Part shown: positions 1 to 5,461 of the stretch, piece by piece
Layout of the letters: every line of letters starts with the position of its first letter
Numbering within the stretch: position 1 is the stretch's first letter
The notes under the pieces: model-generated
Seen by the model: the letters and a program-made list of their open reading frames with translations, nothing else
The model's database searches: none
Told to the model about the DNA's origin: nothing
Made by a program: the position numbers and the translations under genes
Origin: Clostridia bacterium
Lineage (GTDB): Bacteria > Bacillota > Clostridia > Oscillospirales > Acutalibacteraceae
Direction of reading: 5' to 3'
Assembly: GCA_017614275.1 (NCBI GenBank)
Contig: JAGACE010000157.1
Span: forward strand, 1-5,752
DNA length: 5,752 nucleotides

Positions 1-493
1 CGGCGTGGTTGAAGACCACTTCCGCGCCCATCGCCTCCATCAGCTTGTAGAAGCCCTCGGCCGTGAACTTTTTGAAGAACGTGTCGGTGTCCCGGGCGGA
101 GCGCACTCCGTAGACGATGTCGGCGCCCTGCAGCCAGGCGTCCACCATGCCGTCGATGGCGTTGATGTCGTCCTGCAGGTCCGCGTCCATGGAGACGGCG
201 GCGTCCGCGCGGTCTTTGGCGGTCATCAGGCCCGCCAGCAGCGCGTTCTGATGGCCCCGGTTGCGGGACAGACGGACGCCCGCGAACAGCGGGTCCGCTT
301 CGTGGTACCCGGCGATGAGCTCCCAGGTCTTGTCTTTGGAGCCGTCGTCGACGAACAGCACGCGGCTGTCGTCCGAGACCTTCCCCTGTTCCACGAGAGA
401 CGTCAGTTTCTCCTTCAGCCGCTTCGCGGTCTCCGGCAGCACTTCCTCCTCGTTGTAACAGGGAACGACGATGTACAGGATCGGTTTCTTCAT
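1..493 (-). CDS. GT2 polyprenyl-phosphate sugar synthase (DPM1/GtrB-like), 3' end outside window
   Basis: This is the N-terminal 164 residues of a family 2 glycosyltransferase; the frame is open to the left edge, so the C-terminus is missing. It starts MKKPILYIVVPCYNEEEVLP, the standard GT2 opening strand. VDDGSKD (residues 48-54) and MDADLQDD (102-109) supply the nucleotide-sugar and metal-binding acidic residues, and LSRNRGHQNALLAGL (75-89) is typical of the DPM1/GtrB branch. Family members transfer a sugar from a nucleotide donor to undecaprenyl or related polyprenyl phosphate on the cytosolic face. They usually have about 310-330 residues with two C-terminal membrane helices, so roughly half is absent here. 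The ATG at 493-491 is chosen because AGAGGA lies about 8 nt upstream. It starts 27 nt after the stop of the membrane glycosyltransferase upstream, so the two are probably one operon. The sugar cannot be told from sequence. Confidence 0.93.
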   Translation of the reverse strand, partial: MKKPILYIVVPCYNEEEVLPETAKRLKEKLTSLVEQGKVSDDSRVLFVDDGSKDKTWELIAGYHEADPLFAGVRLSRNRGHQNALLAGLMTAKDRADAAVSMDADLQDDINAIDGMVDAWLQGADIVYGVRSARDTDTFFKKFTAEGFYKLMEAMGAEVVFNHA

Positions 494-520
494 GGATGAT
501 TCCTCTTTATGGCAGGGGCC

Positions 521-2194
521 TTACCGGCCCAGGTATTCAGCGAAGTCCGCGCTTCCGGCGGACAGGCAGTCGAAGGTGCCGGTCAGCGGGAGCAGGACGG
601 TCAGGAGCAGAACGGCGGCCAGGACGCCGGCCTTGATGCCGTCCGCTTTTTCAAAGGTCTTCGTGTCCGCTCGTTCGGCCAGCCAGTCCAGGAAGGCCCG
701 GAAGCCGAGCACCGCCAGCGGCAGCAGCAGGACGAAGTACGAGATGGTGTACTGGCCCTTGGCCTCCCAGAAGCAGTGGAAGACGAAGCCGCCCAGCACG
801 GTGACCTGCAGCAGCAGGCTCTCGAAGAACCGCTTGTCCTTACGGGCAAAGATGAGGTACAGCAGCGCGCCCGCGTACGCCCAGAACTGGAGGACGTCGA
901 GGAACTGTCCGAGGCGGGTGGAGCCGCCGGGGCTCAGCAGTCTGTTCAGCCAGCCGGGCCGCTCGTTCTGGGTCTGCCGGACCTGGGAGGTCCAGAGGCT
1001 CTGGAACAGCGGGTCCGCCCACTGGGAGGCGTTCTTCCGCAGGAAGAAGCGCGCGGCGTTCGAGGGGGACTTCAGATAAGCCGCCGAGTCGGAGATGCTG
1101 GCCTTCGCCAGTTCCGCCTGTTTGGCGGCGTCGTATCCGCTCTCGATGTAGGACTCTTTGTTGAATTCGTTGTACCAGCCGTCGCATTTGACGGGGTTGA
1201 CCTGCAGGCCCATGGCGATGAACGCGTAGGTGGAGACGCCGTTCGACAGGTCTCCGCCGGTCCTGTGTTCCAGCGCCGCCGTGGTGCCCCAGGACTGGAG
1301 CGCGTAGACGGCGACGACCAGCACCGCCAGCAGGGCGTTTCGGACATTCTTCTTCCGGATGGCCTCAGCCAGCGCGTACAGGACGATGGCCACGAGGAAG
1401 ATGAGATAGTTGTTCTTGATGGCCGCCGCCGGAACGATCAGCAGCACGGCCAGGACCAGATCTCTGGTCCGATGGTCCTCCAGATAACACAGCTCAAAGT
1501 ACATCGCCGAGAGCCCCAAGGCCAGGCCGATGAGGTTGCCGTACTGGAAGGAGGTGTAGAACAGCAGCGGCAGGCAGAACAGCGCCGCCAGCATGGTCAG
1601 CAGTTTCTGGGTGTTCGTGGCGCCGAGCCGCCCCGCGATGCCGCAGAGGGCCAGCATCGTGCCCACATAGGCCTCCCCGTTGAGGGCCTCGAAGACGACA
1701 TAGTTCATGCCGCCGAAGAGTTTGGTCAGCAGGAGTTCCAGCAGCAGGAGACCGGTCTGGTTCGGATACATGGACAGGTATCCGCCCGCCTGAAAGTCCT
1801 CATAGTTGCCGACGTTCAGGCGGTCCGCCGCCTGCATGACGAAGAGCTGGTCCTGCTCGGGGATGATCTGGTTGGAGTAGACCCACAGGATGGCCAGGAG
1901 GGTCCCGGCGCCGACCAGCAGGAGCTGGCCGTTCTGATACAGAGCCCTGTCCTCGTCCACCCGGCGGAGGAAGGCCTCCACCTTCCCGGTCTTCCGCAGG
2001 AAGTACAGCCCGGCGGTGAACAGCGCGAGGTACAGCACATTGCGGCCGGCGGAGTCGTGGGTCAGGAAGACCTGCTCGGTCCAGTCCCCGATGAGGAAGG
2101 TCGTGCAGCTGCCCGAGAGCAGCAGGACGACGAGGGCGACCACAAAGAACAGCCCGCTGATGAGCCCTTTGCAGCCGGTCTGGAACACCTTCAT
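521..2194 (-). CDS. GT-C / GT39-like polytopic membrane glycosyltransferase
   Basis: This 557-residue protein is very hydrophobic. By eye it has about 12-14 membrane segments, for example near residues 11-29, 52-68, 90-107, 142-160, 196-233, 245-279, 285-302, 431-449, 458-474, 483-503 and 521-540. A large hydrophilic region lies at about 303-430. The acidic motif PEQDQ (112-116) follows the third hydrophobic segment, where GT-C enzymes carry loop acidic residues important for catalysis. GYLSMYPNQTG (138-148), the stretch with MGLQVNP and GWYNEFNKES (about 328-348) and EAKGQY (477-482) resemble Firmicutes 'family 39' glycosyltransferases. Such enzymes transfer a sugar from a polyprenyl-phosphate donor to an acceptor outside the membrane. 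The next gene encodes a likely maker of that donor, which supports the assignment. The ATG at 2194 is preceded by GGGAGGA at 7 nt spacing. The acceptor (teichoic acid, polysaccharide, lipid or protein) is unknown; a polysaccharide-modifying membrane protein without transferase activity is a less likely alternative. Confidence 0.85.
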   Translation of the reverse strand: MKVFQTGCKGLISGLFFVVALVVLLLSGSCTTFLIGDWTEQVFLTHDSAGRNVLYLALFTAGLYFLRKTGKVEAFLRRVDEDRALYQNGQLLLVGAGTLLAILWVYSNQIIPEQDQLFVMQAADRLNVGNYEDFQAGGYLSMYPNQTGLLLLELLLTKLFGGMNYVVFEALNGEAYVGTMLALCGIAGRLGATNTQKLLTMLAALFCLPLLFYTSFQYGNLIGLALGLSAMYFELCYLEDHRTRDLVLAVLLIVPAAAIKNNYLIFLVAIVLYALAEAIRKKNVRNALLAVLVVAVYALQSWGTTAALEHRTGGDLSNGVSTYAFIAMGLQVNPVKCDGWYNEFNKESYIESGYDAAKQAELAKASISDSAAYLKSPSNAARFFLRKNASQWADPLFQSLWTSQVRQTQNERPGWLNRLLSPGGSTRLGQFLDVLQFWAYAGALLYLIFARKDKRFFESLLLQVTVLGGFVFHCFWEAKGQYTISYFVLLLPLAVLGFRAFLDWLAERADTKTFEKADGIKAGVLAAVLLLTVLLPLTGTFDCLSAGSADFAEYLGR

Positions 2195-2229
2195 GCCGGG
2201 TCCTCCCTTCTTGAATTCTCTAACTTTTA

Positions 2230-2258
2230 ATTATACAAGAAGGGACTTCCATTTGGAA
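2230..2258 (-). promoter_or_regulatory. candidate sigma-A promoter for the glycosyltransferase pair
   Basis: On the minus strand a perfect TATAAT (2235-2230) lies 36 nt before the ATG of the GT-C gene. The best -35 at 17 nt spacing is TTCCAA (2258-2253), a weak 3/6 match that falls in the preceding terminator hairpin. The strong -10, the AT-rich setting and the position between two co-oriented genes support it; the poor -35 lowers confidence. Confidence 0.5.
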
Positions 2259-2263
2259 GTCCC
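2242..2263 (-). terminator. intrinsic terminator after the CobW-family gene
   Basis: A perfect 9-bp stem, GGGACTTCC / GGAAGTCCC, surrounds a 4-nt loop and starts 7 nt after the minus-strand stop codon at 2271. On the minus strand the stem is followed by TTCTTGTATAATT, a T-rich but interrupted tail, so termination may be incomplete. Partial read-through into the glycosyltransferase genes is possible. Confidence 0.7.
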
Positions 2264-2270
2264 ACCTTAT

Positions 2271-3545
2271 TTACAGCTGATAGTTCGCGACGATGGCGTC
2301 CTGCATGGCTTTGCGCATGCCTTCCTCGTCGAGGTCCTGGCCGATGACGACCAGACGGTTGACACGGTCTCCGTAGACGTCGTCCCAGTCGTCGGCAAGG
2401 TCCGGATACTCCGCGAAGGCCTCCTGGCGGTCCCGCTCCGTGGCGGCCGCGAGCCAGATGCCGTCGGGCTGGATGGTGACCTGCCGCCCCGCCTGTTCCA
2501 GGATAAAGGCGTCGTTCGGGTTCTCGGAGAACCAGACATAGCCTTTCGTCCGGATGACGTTGACCGGCCAGTTCATGAAGACGAACTGGAGCTTGTCCAT
2601 ATCGAAGGGTCTCCGGTCTTCAAAGACGAAGGTCTGGATGTTGTACTCGTAGAGTTCGCCCTCACCGTGGTGATGATGGTGATGGTGGTGACCGTGGCCG
2701 TGTTCTTCTTCGTGATCATGGTCATGATGGTGCTCATGCTCCTCGTGGTCATGATCGTGGTCGTGGTGCTCGTGCTCGTCGTGATGTTCGTCGTGGTCCT
2801 CGCCCTCGTTCTCGATGGCCTGGATCCAGCCGGCGGACATGGCGACGGCTTCGTAGTCGAAGCGGTCGGTGTCGAGGACTTCGTCCATCGGCACATCGCC
2901 GTATTCGCAGCGGATGATCTTCGCCCGGGTCTGCAGGGCGCGGAGCACCGCTTCGATCTTCTGCAGTTCTTCCTCCGTGCAGAGGTCGACCTTGTTCAGC
3001 ATGATCGTGTCGCAGAACTCGATCTGCTGGATGAGCAGGGACGCGAGGTCCTCCTCGTCTTCGGGCATCTCCCGCAGCACATCGCCGCAGCTGAATTCGT
3101 CTCTCAGACGGGCCGCGTCGACGACCGCGACGATGTTGTCGAGGCGCACGATCTCCGGCATGCCCTGCCGTTTGGTGGCTTCGCTCATCATCGTGATGGT
3201 CTGGGCGATAGGCATCGGTTCGCAGATGCCGGACGCCTCGATGACGATGTAGTCGTATTTGTTGGTGCAGGCCAGATCGGACAGCTGCTGGGCCAGGTCC
3301 TCGGAGAGGGTGCAGCAGATGCAGCCGTTGGTCAGGGGGATGAGGTCCCCGTCCTGCATGGTGACCCCGCCGCCGCTCTTCTCGATGAGGCGGGCGTCGA
3401 TGTTGATCTCGCCGATGTCGTTGACGATGACGGCGATGCGGTGGCCGTTCGGCTGGGCCAGCACTTTGTTCAGAAGCGTGGTCTTGCCGGCGCCGAGGTA
3501 ACCCTCGACCAGACAGACTTTACAGGGGGTGTATTCTACGCTCAT
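2271..3545 (-). CDS. CobW/P47K (COG0523) GTPase metallochaperone with His-rich linker
   Basis: This 424-residue G3E-family GTPase carries all the diagnostic motifs: Walker A GYLGAGKT (15-22), the metal-binding GCICC motif (74-78; Cys75, Cys77, Cys78), IEASG (102-106) in the switch/Walker B region, and NKVD (184-187) for guanine specificity. Residues 251-293 form a His-rich linker with about 25 His plus many Asp/Glu. A CobW C-terminal domain follows, from about residue 298, including FVFEDRRPFDMDKL and GYVWFS. Members use GTP hydrolysis to deliver metals, most often zinc, to client enzymes; the His linker suggests zinc, nickel or cobalt buffering, and the exact metal is inference. There is no cobalamin gene nearby, so a role in B12 synthesis is not indicated. 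The ATG at 3545 is preceded by AAAGGAAG at about 8 nt. The gene has its own candidate promoter and is bounded by terminators. I saw no Zur-like box upstream. Confidence 0.95.
   Translation of the reverse strand: MSVEYTPCKVCLVEGYLGAGKTTLLNKVLAQPNGHRIAVIVNDIGEINIDARLIEKSGGGVTMQDGDLIPLTNGCICCTLSEDLAQQLSDLACTNKYDYIVIEASGICEPMPIAQTITMMSEATKRQGMPEIVRLDNIVAVVDAARLRDEFSCGDVLREMPEDEEDLASLLIQQIEFCDTIMLNKVDLCTEEELQKIEAVLRALQTRAKIIRCEYGDVPMDEVLDTDRFDYEAVAMSAGWIQAIENEGEDHDEHHDEHEHHDHDHDHEEHEHHHDHDHEEEHGHGHHHHHHHHGEGELYEYNIQTFVFEDRRPFDMDKLQFVFMNWPVNVIRTKGYVWFSENPNDAFILEQAGRQVTIQPDGIWLAAATERDRQEAFAEYPDLADDWDDVYGDRVNRLVVIGQDLDEEGMRKAMQDAIVANYQL
2667..2795 (-). repeat. low-complexity His/Asp/Glu-coding tract inside the CobW-family gene
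   Basis: The stretch encodes residues 251-293 with alternating HD, HE and HH units, ending in a run of eight His (residues 286-293). At DNA level it is built from near-repeats of CAT/CAC with GAT/GAC/GAA codons, which could allow replication slippage and length variation between strains. In frame, expansion or loss in 3-nt units would change metal-binding capacity without breaking the gene. Confidence 0.85.
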
Positions 3546-3580
3546 GGAAAAAGCTTCCTTTCCTGTGATTTCAAGTCGAT

Positions 3581-3609
3581 ATTATAACGCAAGCCCCGCA
3601 AATTGTATA
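3581..3609 (-). promoter_or_regulatory. candidate sigma-A promoter of the CobW-family gene
   Basis: On the minus strand a perfect TATAAT (3586-3581) lies 35 nt before the ATG at 3545. At exactly 17 nt spacing sits TATACA (3609-3604), a 4/6 match to TTGACA. It lies downstream of the terminator of the preceding gene, so the CobW-family gene is likely transcribed independently. Confidence 0.65.
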
Positions 3610-3614
3610 CAATT
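3601..3614. promoter_or_regulatory. perfect 14-bp palindrome over the -35 region, possible operator
   Basis: AATTGTATACAATT is its own reverse complement and covers the predicted -35 hexamer of the CobW-family gene. The core TTGTATACAA has the GT-N-AC spacing recognised by several FadR-subfamily GntR regulators. Binding here would block RNA polymerase. No GntR gene is in the window, and short AT-rich palindromes can occur by chance, so the function is inference. Confidence 0.4.
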
Positions 3615-3620
3615 ATTTAT

Positions 3621-3654
3621 AAAAAACAGGAGCGGTCTCCCGCTCCCGTTTTTT
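3621..3654. terminator. strong bidirectional-looking intrinsic terminator after the FeoB-associated gene
   Basis: AAAAAACAGGAGCGG (3621-3635) pairs with CCGCTCCCGTTTTTT (3640-3654) around the loop TCTC: 15 pairs including one wobble, with a GC-rich core and A/T tracts on each side. It begins directly after the minus-strand TAG at 3657-3655 and has a T6 tract on the minus strand. It should stop transcripts of the small Cys-rich gene before the CobW-family promoter. Confidence 0.88.
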
Positions 3655-3882
3655 CTATTTGACTTTTTTGATCTGCGGCTCCATGTCCGCCACTTTCTGC
3701 TTCGGATCGCCGCAGCTCTTCCCCGCGGCCCGTATGGCGCAGCTGTCGGCACTGGCGCAGGCGTCACAGAGCGTGATCCCGCGCTTGCGGTCGCGGATCA
3801 GTTTGAACAGGACCGCGCCGACCAGGACCGCCAGGATGACGAGCACCACGATGGTGCCCGCATTCGCGGAAAGCCATGCCAT
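3655..3882 (-). CDS. FeoB-associated Cys-rich membrane protein
   Basis: This 75-residue protein has a single N-terminal membrane helix (about residues 8-27, IVVLVILAVLVGAVLF core), then a basic stretch LIRDRKRG, then four cysteines in a C-x2-C-x5-C-x8-C arrangement (Cys39, 42, 48, 57), and a Lys-rich tail. That architecture matches the small FeoB-associated Cys-rich proteins of Firmicutes, usually encoded beside feoA/feoB and thought to assist ferrous iron uptake, although the mechanism is not established. It is somewhat longer than the roughly 45-60 residues common in the family because of the C-terminal tail. No feoA or feoB lies in the window, so it is either an orphan copy or a distant partner of an feo locus elsewhere. 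The ATG at 3882 is supported by AGGAGG 8 nt upstream, and a terminator follows the stop at once, making it a monocistronic unit. The Cys cluster may bind iron or another metal; this is inference. Confidence 0.85.
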   Translation of the reverse strand: MAWLSANAGTIVVLVILAVLVGAVLFKLIRDRKRGITLCDACASADSCAIRAAGKSCGDPKQKVADMEPQIKKVK

Positions 3883-3907
3883 AAAAGATCCCTCCTAAGG
3901 TTATCTT

Positions 3908-3936
3908 ATCATACATCATCAGTTAGCAATAGACAA
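3908..3936 (-). promoter_or_regulatory. candidate sigma-A promoter of the FeoB-associated gene
   Basis: On the minus strand TTGTCT (3936-3931) and TATGAT (3913-3908) are separated by exactly 17 nt, each close to consensus, and lie about 25 nt before the ATG at 3882. The -35 sits in a small inverted repeat, ATAG-ACAA-CTAT (3929-3940). I see no convincing Fur or DtxR box. Confidence 0.6.
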
Positions 3937-3959
3937 CTATCGGTTTTGCACAATTTGAT

Positions 3960-3988
3960 TTGCAATGCGGGACGGCCTCCTTTACAAT
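3960..3988 (+). promoter_or_regulatory. candidate sigma-A promoter of the MATE-family gene
   Basis: TTGCAA (3960-3965) and TACAAT (3983-3988; 5/6) are 17 nt apart and about 40 nt before the start codon at 4028, divergent from the promoter of the small Cys-rich gene. The -35 overlaps one arm of an inverted repeat, TTGCA-N10-TGCAA (3946-3965). TATACT (4001-4006) is an alternative -10 but has no well-spaced -35. Confidence 0.55.
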
Positions 3989-4014
3989 AAAGCCGTATCT
4001 TATACTCTTTGGAA

Positions 4015-4020
4015 AGGAGG
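4015..4020 (+). promoter_or_regulatory. ribosome binding site that fixes the MATE-family start
   Basis: AGGAGG lies 7 nt before the ATG at 4028. The upstream in-frame ATG at 3965 has no Shine-Dalgarno sequence and overlaps the predicted promoter, so 4028 is the supported start. Confidence 0.85.
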
Positions 4021-4027
4021 CCGTGCC

Positions 4028-5404
4028 ATGGCGGATCGGAACCAACCCCTCGGCGGACTGACCGAGCGTCGGCTGCAGAGCCGCGACACCCTGCGCCGCG
4101 GCGCGCGCATCGCCCTGCCGGTCTTCTTCTCCACCCTGCTGACCTACGGCATGAACCTGATCAACTATATCTACCTGGCCGCCTTCCAGGACTATCGGTC
4201 CATCGCCGCATACGGGATCGTCGCCGCCTATACGACGCTGGCCGCCGGCATCTTCATGCCTCTGGCCGCCGCCACCGGCTCCGTGCTGGAACGGGAGACG
4301 AACTCCGCGGACCCCTACCGCAAGCAGGACATCATCAACACGACGATGCTGCTGGCGGTCCTGGTCGGCGTCCTCAGTACGATCTTCGCCGTGCTCATCG
4401 CCCCCGGCTACATCTGGCAGGTCCTGACGCCGGCAGAGATCAAGGAGATGACCACCACCTTCCTGCGGCTCTTCTCCGTCAACTTCATCCCCATCATCTA
4501 TTTCGGAGTCACCACGACCATCCTTATCCAGCAGGGCAATCCGGTAGCGCCCATCCTCGCCGAGATCAGCGCACTGGCCCTGCACGCCGGGTTCGGCTAT
4601 ATCTTCGTCGGCATGTTCGACATGGGCATCTACGGCTGCGCCGCCTCCGCCATCCTGTCGCAGACGGTGGCCGCGCTCGTCAACACCCACCTCATCCTGC
4701 AGCTGCGCCGCGCCACGCCCGCCCGGTCGCCCGTGCGGATCAATAAGGAGATCGTCCGGGAGGTCTACCAGGAACAAAAACCGGCTCTGTTCGTCGCTTT
4801 GCTCGGCGGCGTGTTCATGATCTTCCTGCAGTATTACATCGACGACCTCGGACTGGAGACCATTGCCGGGTTCACCCTGTTCTTCCTGTTCCAGGACTTC
4901 CTGTTCCTCCCCTTCCGGGCGATGAGCAGTTCTGTGCGGCGCCTCTCGGCCGAGCACATCCACGACGAAGATACGCTGGGGCTCATCCGCACGTTCAACC
5001 CGCAGATCATCGTGGCCATCCTGTACGCTCTCGCGCTCATCCCGGTCACCAAACTGATCGGACCACCGCTTTTCATGATGTTCTCCCACCTCAACGCGGA
5101 CGTGACCGTCGTGGCCATGAAGCTGGTGGATCTGGTGTCGTCCTACTATTTCTTCTATGCCATCTCCACCCTCCTCTCCGCCAGCCTCGAAGGCCTCGGA
5201 AGGCAGCGGGCCGCCATGCGGTTCAACATTGGGTTCAACTACGTCGTCCGCTTTCTCGTCCTGGTGCTGGCCGCGGAAGTCATCCAGGGCGGCGAGAGCA
5301 TCGCGTTCTGCTACCCCGCCTCGTGGGCGATCAGCGCCGGCGCGCTGGCCATCTACTATTACATCAACTATTCCAAGGGGAATTCCATCAAGTATTCCAT
5401 CTGA
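4028..5404 (+). CDS. atypical MATE-family transporter (multidrug/organic cation efflux-like)
   Basis: The 458-residue product, MADRNQPLGG..., is the right length for a MATE protein and has about 12 membrane segments in two similar halves: first half about residues 27-228, second about 250-447. Recognisable family stretches include LTPAEIKEMTTTFLRLFSV (133-151), ILIQQGNPVAP (165-175, cf. the usual RGQGDTKTP), MGIYGCAASAILSQ (199-212, cf. GvaGaAlAtvisq) and LEGLGRQR (387-394, cf. QGLGR). MATE pumps export drugs or metabolites in exchange for Na+ or H+. Here the first helix reads TYGMNLINYIYLAAF, without the Asp that many family members carry there, and the usual LNIxLD-type segment is LHAGFGYIF (185-193). 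The acidic residues visible within hydrophobic segments are Glu179 and Asp290. It may be a divergent subfamily with another coupling ion or substrate. It is divergent from the small Cys-rich gene and convergent with carB; the substrate is unknown. Confidence 0.82.
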   Translation: MADRNQPLGGLTERRLQSRDTLRRGARIALPVFFSTLLTYGMNLINYIYLAAFQDYRSIAAYGIVAAYTTLAAGIFMPLAAATGSVLERETNSADPYRKQDIINTTMLLAVLVGVLSTIFAVLIAPGYIWQVLTPAEIKEMTTTFLRLFSVNFIPIIYFGVTTTILIQQGNPVAPILAEISALALHAGFGYIFVGMFDMGIYGCAASAILSQTVAALVNTHLILQLRRATPARSPVRINKEIVREVYQEQKPALFVALLGGVFMIFLQYYIDDLGLETIAGFTLFFLFQDFLFLPFRAMSSSVRRLSAEHIHDEDTLGLIRTFNPQIIVAILYALALIPVTKLIGPPLFMMFSHLNADVTVVAMKLVDLVSSYYFFYAISTLLSASLEGLGRQRAAMRFNIGFNYVVRFLVLVLAAEVIQGGESIAFCYPASWAISAGALAIYYYINYSKGNSIKYSI

Positions 5405-5417
5405 TCCAAAAAAAGAA

Positions 5418-5445
5418 AACGCCCGCCGTTTTGCCGGCGGGCGTT
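5418..5445. terminator. convergent intrinsic terminator between the MATE-family gene and carB
   Basis: AACGCCCGCCG (5418-5428) pairs perfectly with CGGCGGGCGTT (5435-5445) around a 6-nt loop. On the minus strand the stem is followed by TTCTTTTTTT, an excellent tail for ending carB transcripts 16 nt past its stop. On the plus strand the tail is TTGTTGCGTTT-like and weaker, but the hairpin also lies 13 nt after the MATE-family stop and may serve both genes. Confidence 0.9.
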
Positions 5446-5461
5446 GTTGCGTTTATGGAGT

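Noticed and set aside
5..499. 164-residue plus-strand frame at the left edge
   Set aside because: It is antisense to the GT2 gene, whose catalytic motifs are clear on the minus strand.
509..2230. 573-residue plus-strand reading frame antisense to the GT-C gene
   Set aside because: The product is rich in Gln, Glu, Gly, Val and Arg with no recognisable fold, and there is no family match. The opposite strand has a coherent membrane protein with a good ribosome binding site. High GC makes long antisense frames common.
2016..3587. 523-residue plus-strand frame with a Val/Met-rich apparent membrane stretch
   Set aside because: It lies antisense to the CobW-family gene; the hydrophobic stretch is just the complement of the His/Asp codons of the metal-binding tract.
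3901..3930. possible Fur box in the GATGATGTATGATAAGATAA minus-strand stretch before the FeoB-associated gene
   Set aside because: It has GAT-rich hexamers but lacks the inverted symmetry of a Fur box, and its position matches the -10 region by itself.
3965..4027. 21-residue N-terminal extension of the MATE-family protein from the ATG at 3965
   Set aside because: There is no Shine-Dalgarno sequence there and it overlaps the predicted promoter; AGGAGG 7 nt before 4028 marks the real start.
3923..5089. 388-residue minus-strand frame antisense to the MATE-family gene
   Set aside because: It is Asp/Glu/Gln/Gly-rich with no recognisable domain and is a shadow of the well-supported transporter on the plus strand.
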